Part shown: piece after piece, positions 19,632 to 28,303 of the stretch | Position numbering within the stretch: the first letter of the stretch is position 1 | How the letters are laid out: the number at the start of each line of letters is the position of its first letter | DNA from: Roseivirga sp. | GTDB taxonomy: Bacteria > Bacteroidota > Bacteroidia > Cytophagales > Cyclobacteriaceae | Length of the DNA: 64,000 bases | Assembly: GCA_018402485.1 (NCBI GenBank) | Contig: JAGYIY010000001.1 | Location: 838,001 to 902,000, forward strand | Direction: 5' to 3' | Position numbers and translations under genes: made by a program | Notes under the pieces: generated by a model | Databases searched by the model: none | What the model was told of the DNA's origin: nothing | Seen by the model: only the letters and a program-made list of their open reading frames with translations

Positions 19632-20799
19632 AAAATGTATTCAATTGTTTTTCTAACTCCAGCAGTTCTTCCTTGCTGATTTGTTCTTGTTGATCTACTT
19701 TTTCAAAGAGTAAAAATAGGGCTTGTATGTTTTCTTTGGGCCTACCCGATTTATGAGTAAGCTCATTGATTTGCCCTTGTTTCCATTGGCCTATCTGAAC
19801 TAAAAAATGACAATGAACATATTCTTTCCAAAACAACAAACGCTTGTATGCGAGTTTTTGATGGTTAAACTGTCGATAATAAAGTTGCCCTAAGGTTTGA
19901 GCAAACTCAAGTGAGGTATTGCGCAATGGGGCGATTACAGGTATGGGTCTTTGCTCTCTTTTCGATTGAAACAAAAGAAACAATAACCCAGTAAACATGG
20001 CTAAATAGGTGGCAGAGCGTAAGGCGTCCTCACGCAATAAAACCCGGAGGGGAGTACTTTGTTCCATACTGCCCATTTCATAAAATTCGTTGTGCAGTAT
20101 GGTTTCTCCCTCAGGGAAATAGTTCATCAATTTTTCTGCAATGGAGGCATTATTGGCGTGAAGAATAAAATAATTAGTCAGCAATAAAGGAGTTGTAGAG
20201 ACCAATAATTTCCCTTCTCCAAAAGCATAACGCAGTAAAACGGCTTCCTTGTTTTGATTAGTGGCTAGTACTTCTGCCGATTTTTGGTATTCTGAAAAAT
20301 GCCCAGTCATCGCAAGTTCGGAAATAGGTAGAGCTTCCTCCTCATTTTCGAAAAGGATAGATTCCTTGGGTGTGTTTACGAGTACCTTTTCGATTTCACT
20401 TGGCAAATTGAAACGGAGCCTTTCAGAAACACCTAAACTTAAAGAATCTGCAAGAGCTCCTTGATAGTTAAAAGCATGGATCATTACCGTTTTACCGCTG
20501 GATACGTAGTTCAATAAAGCATGGGTATCTTGTTTTGTAGTTGTAAATGTATTGGCCATGATCAGCAGGTGGGCTTCAATACGGTCATGGGTGATAAGTT
20601 CATAATTGGTTTTGAAAGCCGATTGTAAATTCACCGGCTCTTCTTGCATGAGTTGATGTAAGACATAACTACCAAAAGGTTGGGTATGTGCATGGTGGTA
20701 GGAACTTTCCCAATCAATGGGCACAGGGCGATTGATTTCGTAGATCACAAAAATTAGCAGGACCACAAACAAACCAAGAAAGTACTTCTTGTCTGTCAT
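19609..20799 (-). CDS. DUF4350-type membrane protein
   Basis: TM, HTQPFGSYVLHQLM, C-terminal TM; position in MoxR operon. Confidence 0.75.
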   Translation of the reverse strand: MTDKKYFLGLFVVLLIFVIYEINRPVPIDWESSYHHAHTQPFGSYVLHQLMQEEPVNLQSAFKTNYELITHDRIEAHLLIMANTFTTTKQDTHALLNYVSSGKTVMIHAFNYQGALADSLSLGVSERLRFNLPSEIEKVLVNTPKESILFENEEEALPISELAMTGHFSEYQKSAEVLATNQNKEAVLLRYAFGEGKLLVSTTPLLLTNYFILHANNASIAEKLMNYFPEGETILHNEFYEMGSMEQSTPLRVLLREDALRSATYLAMFTGLLFLLFQSKREQRPIPVIAPLRNTSLEFAQTLGQLYYRQFNHQKLAYKRLLFWKEYVHCHFLVQIGQWKQGQINELTHKSGRPKENIQALFLLFEKVDQQEQISKEELLELEKQLNTFYGKESNG

Positions 20800-21473
20800 G
20801 CTTTTCCTTTTTGATAAATCTCTTGAAAATAGTTTTCTGCTTTTTGGCTAATCCTTTCTGTAGCTTCGAAATGACCATACCACGTGTAATCGAAGAGAAA
20901 GCTGAGCGATTTAAAAGGTGTTGCTATGGCTTTACCTTCAATTTCATAAAGGTATTCTCGGTTGGTTTTACCTTTTCGTAAACCCACCATTTCTGACTCC
21001 CACATCAATTTAAGTGCTTTTAGATAGATCAATCGAATCACAAGTCGCCAATCTTTTGCCTGTCTGGCCTTTTCTAACTCTTCTTCTAGGTCAACCGTTT
21101 CAAGGTTCTCTTCAGTTATGGGCTCTTTTCGAGAAGATTTTTCAGGTTTGAAAACAGCCGTAAATTCAACGCCTAAAAGTTTGATCAGAAAGTAAATCAC
21201 CGCTGCAGCAAGGAGTAATCTAAATACAATAGCACTCATGGTGCCTCCAATAATGGAATCTATCCAACTGAAAAAGCGTTTCCAAAGCCTTTCTAGTGAA
21301 CCCTCAGCCGCTTGGGGCTGTAGGTCATATTGAAGCGTAGGTTCAGAACGCAAACGCTCCAATTGATTAGGGTCGAATCCTTGTTGAGCTGCTAAATCAT
21401 AGCCCTCAAAAAAGATAGACATGAAAATAAATGCAAATAAGAGATGTTTAAAAGTTTTCGTCGTCATCCTCAT
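20796..21473 (-). CDS. DUF4129-type membrane protein
   Basis: TM followed by EKARQAKDWRLVIRLIYLKALKLM...TNREYLYEIEG. Confidence 0.75.
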   Translation of the reverse strand: MRMTTKTFKHLLFAFIFMSIFFEGYDLAAQQGFDPNQLERLRSEPTLQYDLQPQAAEGSLERLWKRFFSWIDSIIGGTMSAIVFRLLLAAAVIYFLIKLLGVEFTAVFKPEKSSRKEPITEENLETVDLEEELEKARQAKDWRLVIRLIYLKALKLMWESEMVGLRKGKTNREYLYEIEGKAIATPFKSLSFLFDYTWYGHFEATERISQKAENYFQEIYQKGKA

Positions 21474-22353
21474 CTACTTTCTTGTCCAACTCGTCTATTT
21501 CTGCCATCAAACCCCGAGATTCCCTTCGCTCTACTAAATTGAAAAATTGAAAGGCAAGCGCAATATAAATTAGTGAGTAAAGCAGGATTTGACCAAAAGT
21601 TTCAAAAACAGAAAAAACAACATTCAAAGTTTGTTCGCCTTTAGCTGCCTCTAGTGCTTCTTGCATGTCTCTATTCTCGGTGAGGGAAGTAAAGGCTTTG
21701 AGACCAAACGTAAGCGTTCTCGGTAAGCCAAAAACAATAGAAATGATATAACCAATAATGGCCGATACGATAATCAAACCAAAAGTACTCCACCATTTTC
21801 CACCAATAAGTGTAAAGGAACGGCCTATGGCATCTAAGGGGTTTTTGCCCTCAAATAAAATCACAGCCGTACCTAGCGAAAGCACTACCCATAGGTAAAT
21901 GGCAGGAATAATGAATAGGAACATCCCTAAAACAACAAGAATCGCAACGATGATATTGAAGAGCAGCAGGTAAAAGACCTTTGTACCGATGTTTTTAAGA
22001 ATGATGCTTGCAGTTATTTCATGGGGTGGATGAAATTGATAGGCATGCATGTAACCGTAAGTAACGAAAGGAATAAGCGTCGCTGTAACTATAACACTCA
22101 AAAAAATTAGGCCATACATATTCAGAACGTTGATAAAGAAATCGACCGTTACTTCGTCAGCATTTATAAAAGAAGCAAAATCCAACGACAACTGATTTAC
22201 AAAGATGTTAATGACAAGCAGTACCATTCCTGATATGAGCAACTGGGCTTTGATATAGGGCCAGGCATTTTCACGGATAAAAGAGAATGTGGCATTGATT
22301 TTTTCACCAAACTGCCTTTTCTCGTAAAATTTAATCAATGGAGAATGAGCCAT
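21448..22353 (-). CDS. multi-pass integral membrane protein (MoxR locus)
   Basis: Multiple TM helices; overlaps both neighbours. Confidence 0.75.
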   Translation of the reverse strand: MAHSPLIKFYEKRQFGEKINATFSFIRENAWPYIKAQLLISGMVLLVINIFVNQLSLDFASFINADEVTVDFFINVLNMYGLIFLSVIVTATLIPFVTYGYMHAYQFHPPHEITASIILKNIGTKVFYLLLFNIIVAILVVLGMFLFIIPAIYLWVVLSLGTAVILFEGKNPLDAIGRSFTLIGGKWWSTFGLIIVSAIIGYIISIVFGLPRTLTFGLKAFTSLTENRDMQEALEAAKGEQTLNVVFSVFETFGQILLYSLIYIALAFQFFNLVERRESRGLMAEIDELDKKVDEDDDENF

Positions 22354-23299
22354 TTTTGTAGAGTTTTCTTGGGTAAATGATAATGTAATATACTGTGCAA
22401 AATAAAGACAACACTATGATTGAGGTTTTAACTAGCTCTGGCATGCCAAATAATCGGGTGACGTAGGATTCTAAAAAACCTGCCACGATAAAAAGGGGCA
22501 CGAGACCTAAAACAACCTTTGCTCCTTTTAGAGCTCCTTTTTTTAGTGAAACCCCGCGCGGCAAAGTACCCGGAAATAGTAAAGCGTTCCCCATAATCAA
22601 TCCTGCACCTCCTGCCATTATAATGGCCGTAATTTCAATGGTACCATGAATCCAAATGGTGAGCATAGAGGTAAGCAACAAGTTTTTGGTAAAAAAGAAA
22701 TACTGAAACGAGCCGAGCATAATACCATTTTGAAGCAATAAGAAGAGGCTTCCTAAGGAGGCACAAATACCGGCAGCAAAAGCAATAAAAGATACTCTGA
22801 TATTATTCACAGTTATGACAACAAACATATCCGAACGGGCAATGGATCCATATACTCCCATGGGTTCTCCTTTTTCAATATTCTCCAAAGTCATGTTCAC
22901 ATAATTGTCACCAAGAATAAGGCGGACAAAGCGATCATCTTGTGAGGCTGAAAAAGCACCAATGGTTACTGCCATGGCAAAAAACAGGAAAGAGATCAAA
23001 AATTCCTTTCGGTGTTCGTAGAATAGCTCTGGGAGTTCAATGCGCCAAAAATGGACGAATCTATTCTTTCGTTCCTTTTTGTTGCGGTAAATGTATTGAT
23101 GTACTTTCGTAGAAAGGTTATTGAGGTAATGTGTGGTATCCGATTGTGGAAAATGTGTCTTGGCGAAGGCTAAATCATCTGTTAAAGCAATGAATAAGTC
23201 TGCCAGTTGGTCAGGATCCTTGTGGGCTTTTGAAACAATCAGCTCTTCAAACTTTTGCCATTTGCTTATGTTTGTACTTATGAATGCAGATTCTCTCAT
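22331..23299 (-). CDS. stage II sporulation protein M (SpoIIM)-like membrane protein
   Basis: Multi-TM, VRLILGDNYVNMTLENIEKGEPMGVYGSIA...IWIHGTIEITAIIMAGGAGLIMG. Confidence 0.85.
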   Translation of the reverse strand: MRESAFISTNISKWQKFEELIVSKAHKDPDQLADLFIALTDDLAFAKTHFPQSDTTHYLNNLSTKVHQYIYRNKKERKNRFVHFWRIELPELFYEHRKEFLISFLFFAMAVTIGAFSASQDDRFVRLILGDNYVNMTLENIEKGEPMGVYGSIARSDMFVVITVNNIRVSFIAFAAGICASLGSLFLLLQNGIMLGSFQYFFFTKNLLLTSMLTIWIHGTIEITAIIMAGGAGLIMGNALLFPGTLPRGVSLKKGALKGAKVVLGLVPLFIVAGFLESYVTRLFGMPELVKTSIIVLSLFCTVYYIIIYPRKLYKNGSFSID

Positions 23300-23342
23300 T
23301 ACTTTTAAAAATCAACTCAAAAATTAAATAAAATTACCTTCC

Positions 23343-24053
23343 ATGCAAGGTGTAAGCATCCAAACCTCACAAAATATTGCCCTGGATTTTGAATTAGCCG
23401 GAATAGGAGAAAGACTACTGGCTTTTTTGATTGATTTATTTATCATTCTGGGTTTTATTTTAGGTCTGTTTTTGTTTTTAGAACTCTTGAATACTGGTTC
23501 CGACATACTCAGAAACTCCTTGTTTTTTTTAATTGGGTACGGTTATCGTTTGGTTTCAGAAATATACTTTAACGGTCAAACGGCTGGTAAGATGGCCTTG
23601 CGAATAAAAGTAGTTAAGTTAGATGGAGGTTCACCTTCATTTGCAGCGTATTTTCTGAGGTGGTTGATGGAAGTTTTTGATTTTTTGATTATAGGTCTGG
23701 GGGTAGTATTCATTATTTTAACCAAAAAAGGGCAGCGCATTGGAGACTTATTGGCAGGAACAACAGTGGTAAAAATCAGAAAAGTGTCTGCCATCAATGT
23801 GCAAAACAAAATATTTATGGACAAGGTAGACGAAACATATGAACCTACTTTTTTTGAAGCTTCGCACCTGAGTGATGTAGAGGTTCGTTTAATCAAATCA
23901 GCTTTAAAAACGTACAAGGAGAATGCAGTGAAAACACCTGCTTTGACCATTGAGCAAAAGCTAAAGCAAAAATATCAAATCAAAAGTGATCTTGCCACAG
24001 TTAAATTTTTGTATACCTTATTGAGAGATCATATTTATTATGTTACCAAGTAA
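23343..24053 (+). CDS. RDD family membrane protein
   Basis: ELAGIGERLLAFLIDLFIILG, GQTAGKMALRIKVV, KKGQRIGDLLAGTTVV. Confidence 0.9.
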   Translation: MQGVSIQTSQNIALDFELAGIGERLLAFLIDLFIILGFILGLFLFLELLNTGSDILRNSLFFLIGYGYRLVSEIYFNGQTAGKMALRIKVVKLDGGSPSFAAYFLRWLMEVFDFLIIGLGVVFIILTKKGQRIGDLLAGTTVVKIRKVSAINVQNKIFMDKVDETYEPTFFEASHLSDVEVRLIKSALKTYKENAVKTPALTIEQKLKQKYQIKSDLATVKFLYTLLRDHIYYVTK

Positions 24054-24119
24054 GTTGAAGAAGCATCGTTTTTTACTTCAGATCATTAAGTACCACAAGC
24101 GTACAATTGATTACATGAT

Positions 24120-24371
24120 ATGAGTGTCGTTAAGGTTTATTCAAAGCAGCAACTGGCTTTGCGCAACGGCCAAGATATGCCTGAAACATGGGTAGCTTTT
24201 CGGGGTTGCATTTATGACGTTAGTACATCTCCCATGTGGAAAAATGGGCAACATTATGAGCATTGGGCAGGTCAAGATTTGACCTCAGAATTAGAAAATG
24301 CCCCGCACACTGAGGAGGTATTCAAGCGCTTTCCACAAGTTGGTAAGCTGGAAGCCACTGGCATGCACTAA
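24120..24371 (+). CDS. cytochrome b5-like heme-binding domain protein
   Basis: WVAFRGCIYDVSTSPMWKNGQHYEHWAGQDLTSELENAPHTEEVF. Confidence 0.85.
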   Translation: MSVVKVYSKQQLALRNGQDMPETWVAFRGCIYDVSTSPMWKNGQHYEHWAGQDLTSELENAPHTEEVFKRFPQVGKLEATGMH

Positions 24372-24409
24372 TTCTTTGAAACTCGCATGACATATTTAAA
24401 AAAAACACT

Positions 24410-24417
24410 TACCTTTG
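24410..24417 (+). promoter_or_regulatory. putative -7 element TACCTTTG upstream of the rpsP leader
   Basis: TACCTTTG 12 nt upstream of hairpin 1. Confidence 0.5.
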
Positions 24418-24428
24418 CAATCCTTTTT

Positions 24429-24465
24429 CAGGACGTGTTCCTGAGAAAGAGAGGACGTGATCCTC
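24429..24465 (+). ncRNA. tandem hairpins in the rpsP 5' leader (candidate ribosomal-protein leader)
   Basis: CAGGA-CGTGT-TCCTG (24429-24443) and GAGGA-CGTGA-TCCTC (24451-24465), between the -7 element and the ATG at 24485. Confidence 0.6.
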
Positions 24466-24484
24466 ATAAACCATAAAAAATAAA

Positions 24485-25195
24485 ATGGCAGTAAAAATCA
24501 GATTGGCCCGAAGAGGTCGCAAAAAGAAAGCAATGTACGATGTTGTCGTTGCAGATGCTAGAGCTCCACGTGATGGACGCTTTATCGAAAAAATTGGTGT
24601 ATACGATCCTAATACCGATCCTGCATTTATCAAAATTGATAATGATAAAGCTTTCGATTGGTTAATGAAAGGAGCATTGCCTACCGATACGGTGAAGGCC
24701 ATGCTGTCTTATCGTGGTTTGATGTACAAAAAACATTTGCAAATTGGTGTTGTCAAAGGTGCCATTACCCAAGAAGAAGCTGATAAAAAGCTAGAAGCTT
24801 GGTTGCAAGAGAAAAATGCTAAAATTGAAGGTAAGGCAGATCAATTGGCCAAAGCTAAAGCAGATGCTAAGAAGCAAAAACTTGAGGCAGAAGCCAAAGT
24901 AAGTGCTGCTAGAGCCGAGGCACTCGCTGCCAAAAAGGCAGAAGCAGAAGCTGCTGCTGCACCAGCACCTGCACCTGAAGAAGAAAAGGCTGAAGAAACA
25001 GCTCCTGAGCCAAAAGCGGAGGAAGTAGCTATTGAAGAAAAGGCTGAAGAAGCTCCTGTAATGGAAGATGAAAAGGAGTCTGCTCCTGAAGAGATAAAGG
25101 CCGAGGAGGAAAAGGAAGAACCCAAAGCCGAGGCTCCTAAGGACGAGGAGACAAAGGCTGATGAGGCCGAAGGAGAGAAGAAAGAGGAGAAATAA
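24485..25195 (+). CDS. rpsP: 30S ribosomal protein S16 (bS16) with long Ala/Glu/Lys-rich C-terminal extension
   Basis: [46 protein letters not shown]; tail from about residue 115. Confidence 0.96.
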   Translation: MAVKIRLARRGRKKKAMYDVVVADARAPRDGRFIEKIGVYDPNTDPAFIKIDNDKAFDWLMKGALPTDTVKAMLSYRGLMYKKHLQIGVVKGAITQEEADKKLEAWLQEKNAKIEGKADQLAKAKADAKKQKLEAEAKVSAARAEALAAKKAEAEAAAAPAPAPEEEKAEETAPEPKAEEVAIEEKAEEAPVMEDEKESAPEEIKAEEEKEEPKAEAPKDEETKADEAEGEKKEEK

Positions 25196-25203
25196 TTAAT
25201 CTG

Positions 25204-25743
25204 ATGCATCTTGATGACTGTTATCAACTGGGTTACATCATCAAGCCTCACGGATTGAAGGGGGAATTGAAGCTCTTTATAGATGCAGATATTCCCGAAA
25301 ACTATCAGAATTTGGAATCATTTTTTGTTCTTAAAGAACATCAAATGGTTCCTTTTTTTATTGAATACCTTTCCATAAAAGGCAATACGGGTATTTGTGC
25401 GCTCGAAGAAATTTTGAGCATAGAAGATGCGAGCATTCTAAAAGGTTTACCGATCTATCTGCCATTAACCATGTTACCGGAACTGCCAGAGAGCGAGTTT
25501 TACTTGCATGACCTGCAACATTGCCAATTGTATGATCAGAACAATCAGTGGGTTGGTGAAGTCAAAGATTTGGTGGAAGCCGGACCGCAAATTCTCTTAA
25601 CGGTTTACGATTCGGACAACCGAGAGCTTTTGATTCCTTACAACAAAGAACTATTGAAAAGTTTTGACAAAGAGGAAAAGAAACTGTGCTTAGAAATTCC
25701 AGAAGGTCTAATCGATATTTATATAGAAGATCATGAGGATTGA
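25204..25743 (+). CDS. rimM: ribosome maturation factor RimM
   Basis: [32 protein letters not shown]; between rpsP and trmD. Confidence 0.92.
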   Translation: MHLDDCYQLGYIIKPHGLKGELKLFIDADIPENYQNLESFFVLKEHQMVPFFIEYLSIKGNTGICALEEILSIEDASILKGLPIYLPLTMLPELPESEFYLHDLQHCQLYDQNNQWVGEVKDLVEAGPQILLTVYDSDNRELLIPYNKELLKSFDKEEKKLCLEIPEGLIDIYIEDHED

Positions 25744-26410
25744 TATCATCACATGTTTACCTAAATTATTGGAAAGCCCTTTTTCCCATTCTATTTTAGA
25801 AAGGGCACAAAAGAAAGGGTTGGTTGAAGTAGTTGTACACGACTTAAGAGCATACGCAACAACTAAATCTCGTCAAATAGATGATTATGCCTTTGGAGGT
25901 GGGGCTGGAATGGTTATGATGATCGAGCCCATTGACAAATGCATTTCGGCATTGCAATCGGAGCGCAAATATGACGATGTGATCTACCTTACACCTGATG
26001 GAGCAACACTCAACCAGCAAATGGCCAATCGCATGTCGCTACAAAAAAACTTGATCATGCTTTGTGGACATTACAAGGGTGTTGACGAACGGGTGAGGGA
26101 AAAATTCATTACCAAAGAAGTGAGCATTGGCGACTATGTGCTTTCCGGAGGAGAGCTGGCAGCCGCTGTATTATCAGACGCTATCATTAGGCTCTTGCCG
26201 GGTGTTTTATCAGACGAGACCTCTGCATTGACCGATTCTTTTCAAGATCATATGCTCGCTCCACCTGTGTACACACGACCAGCAGAGTACAAAGGCTTAA
26301 AGGTGCCTGAAATATTGACATCGGGACACGCTGGTAAAATAGAAGAATGGCGATACGAAAAAGCCATGGAAAGAACTGCTGAACGAAGACCAGATTTGTT
26401 GAAGAATTAA
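25733..26410 (+). CDS. trmD: tRNA (guanine37-N1)-methyltransferase
   Basis: [47 protein letters not shown]. Confidence 0.97.
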   Translation: MRIDIITCLPKLLESPFSHSILERAQKKGLVEVVVHDLRAYATTKSRQIDDYAFGGGAGMVMMIEPIDKCISALQSERKYDDVIYLTPDGATLNQQMANRMSLQKNLIMLCGHYKGVDERVREKFITKEVSIGDYVLSGGELAAAVLSDAIIRLLPGVLSDETSALTDSFQDHMLAPPVYTRPAEYKGLKVPEILTSGHAGKIEEWRYEKAMERTAERRPDLLKN

Positions 26411-26448
26411 ATATTATAAGAAGGAAAGGTTTATCAAAAACTAATTCC

Positions 26449-26456
26449 TATATTTG
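26449..26456 (+). promoter_or_regulatory. putative -7 element TATATTTG upstream of rplS
   Basis: TATATTTG, 38 nt upstream of ATG. Confidence 0.45.
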
Positions 26457-26494
26457 CAGTCCGTTTTGCAAAAACAGCTTTAGAAGACATTACC

Positions 26495-26854
26495 ATGAGC
26501 GATTTAATTAAATTTATAGAGGAAGAAGATAGCGCAAGAAGAGCCAATATGCCCTCTTTCAATGCTGGAGATACTGTTAACGTCCACGTAAAAATCCGTG
26601 AGGGTAACAAAGAAAGAATCCAGCAGTTCCAAGGAACTGTTATTCAACGTAAAAACTCAGGTTCCAATGGCGAAACTTTTACAGTTCGTAAAATCTCTGG
26701 AGGTATAGGTGTAGAAAGAATTTTTCCTTTACTTTCACCTAACATTGACAAAATTGATGTAGTGAGAAGAGGTAAAGTAAGAAGAGCTAAGTTGTTCTAC
26801 ATGAGGGGACGACAAGGCAAGGCCGCTCGAATCAAAGAGCGTTTGGCCAGATAG
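26495..26854 (+). CDS. rplS: 50S ribosomal protein L19
   Basis: [65 protein letters not shown]. Confidence 0.98.
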   Translation: MSDLIKFIEEEDSARRANMPSFNAGDTVNVHVKIREGNKERIQQFQGTVIQRKNSGSNGETFTVRKISGGIGVERIFPLLSPNIDKIDVVRRGKVRRAKLFYMRGRQGKAARIKERLAR

Positions 26855-26879
26855 TCAGCTGCTTACTTAAAAAAACTAG

Positions 26880-26901
26880 AGCCCCATTTGGGGCTTTTTT
26901 T
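26880..26901 (+). terminator. intrinsic terminator after rplS
   Basis: AGCCCC-ATTT-GGGGCT followed by T-run. Confidence 0.92.
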
Positions 26902-26938
26902 ATGTATTATATTTTACTAATTTAATGTTTTATTAAGT

Positions 26939-27388
26939 TTGGTAAATATGAAGAGGATAAGTAAGCTAAGAATTTTATTGGTATTGGTTTTATTAATTTC
27001 CTTTTCACACTGCTCCAAAGCTCAGATTGGTTTTTCATATCTTCATTCAGAGGTAATTTCTAGTTTTGGTATTAGCACTAATCCTGAAAAAAGAATTTGG
27101 GCTGAGGTAAGGTTAGGTTTGAATTTGAACTGGTCTGATGCTTCTCCCGAGTTAATAGGTTTTTACAATCTGGTAAGACGTGATGATTTTGATTTCTTTT
27201 TGGGAGCTGGAGCACGATTCAATGCTTTTGAAGGAGTGATTATTCCGGCCTTTGGTTTTCAAATTAGACCCATTGATTCAAAACCAAACCTAGCTATTCA
27301 TACGGAAGGGATGTATGTAATTGGAGAATCGGCTGAAATATTTAGGGGTTCAATTGGCCTCAGATATTACCTCAGAAAAAGGAAATAA
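26939..27388 (+). CDS. small outer-membrane beta-barrel-like hypothetical protein
   Basis: Signal peptide, alternating beta-strand pattern, C-terminal GSIGLRYYLRKRK. Confidence 0.65.
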   Translation: MVNMKRISKLRILLVLVLLISFSHCSKAQIGFSYLHSEVISSFGISTNPEKRIWAEVRLGLNLNWSDASPELIGFYNLVRRDDFDFFLGAGARFNAFEGVIIPAFGFQIRPIDSKPNLAIHTEGMYVIGESAEIFRGSIGLRYYLRKRK

Positions 27389-27467
27389 TTCTACCTAATG
27401 AGCCATTTTGTCACAACGTTTTTAAAAGGCTCGGTAATTGTTGTGTATGGTCAAAATAGAATCTATG

Positions 27468-28238
27468 GCTACAGTTTCATTTCATAAATACCAAGGTACA
27501 GGGAATGACTTTGTCATCATTGACAACAGGCAACTGAGTATCGACCCAACCAATTTGAAATGGATTACTCAATTGTGTGATCGTAGGTTTGGTATTGGTG
27601 CTGATGGTCTGATTCTCATCCAAAATCATGCGCAAGCAGATTTCGAAATGGTTTATTTCAACCCGGACGGTAGCCAATCGCTTTGTGGTAATGGCAGCCG
27701 ATGTGCCGTGATGTTTGCACGTTCTTTAGGTATCATCACCAACCAAACGGTTTTTTATGCAATTGATGGGCTGCACAATGCTTTTATAGACAACGATCAG
27801 GTACATCTAAAAATGAATGATGTTACAGAGTGGCATATGGTAGAAAAGGATTATGTTTTGGATACGGGTTCGCCGCACTATTTGCGTTACGTAAAGTCAA
27901 CGGAAAGCGTTGATGTGGTTCAGGAAGGAAGAAGTGTAAGGAACCAAGATGCCTACCGTGATAAAGGTATTAACGTCAATTTTTTGGAACAAGTGAAGCC
28001 AAATGCATTGAAGATTCGTACCTATGAAAGAGGTGTAGAGGCAGAGACCCTCTCTTGCGGTACGGGATGTACTGCTGCTGCATTGTCATTGCATATGAAA
28101 AACGGGGTCGAAAAAGTGACACTATATACGCGAGGGGGCGACTTAAAGGTACATTTTACCAAAACCACAAAAGGCTTTGAAAATGTTTACCTCATAGGAC
28201 CGGCTAAGTTCGTTTTTAAAGGGGAAGTGGTTCTATAA
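27468..28238 (+). CDS. dapF: diaminopimelate epimerase
   Basis: FHKYQGTGNDFVIIDNR, YFNPDGSQSLCGNGSRC, ERGVEAETLSCGTGCTAAA; likely start is an internal Met of ORF 27438..28238. Confidence 0.94.
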   Translation, partial: ATVSFHKYQGTGNDFVIIDNRQLSIDPTNLKWITQLCDRRFGIGADGLILIQNHAQADFEMVYFNPDGSQSLCGNGSRCAVMFARSLGIITNQTVFYAIDGLHNAFIDNDQVHLKMNDVTEWHMVEKDYVLDTGSPHYLRYVKSTESVDVVQEGRSVRNQDAYRDKGINVNFLEQVKPNALKIRTYERGVEAETLSCGTGCTAAALSLHMKNGVEKVTLYTRGGDLKVHFTKTTKGFENVYLIGPAKFVFKGEVVL

Positions 28239-28303
28239 AGATTTAAGACCTCTCCTTCCTTATTAGCAAACAAGCCATTAACTTTAGCATTTAAAATTAA
28301 TAT

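Noticed and set aside
24840-25195. Simple DNA repeat in the rpsP tail
   Set aside because: Low complexity at protein level only; no regular DNA repeat unit, so described as a protein extension.
24841-25251. 136-aa Ser/Ala-rich ORF antisense to the rpsP tail
   Set aside because: A mirror of the low-complexity GAA/GCT-rich coding strand; stop-free by composition, not a gene.
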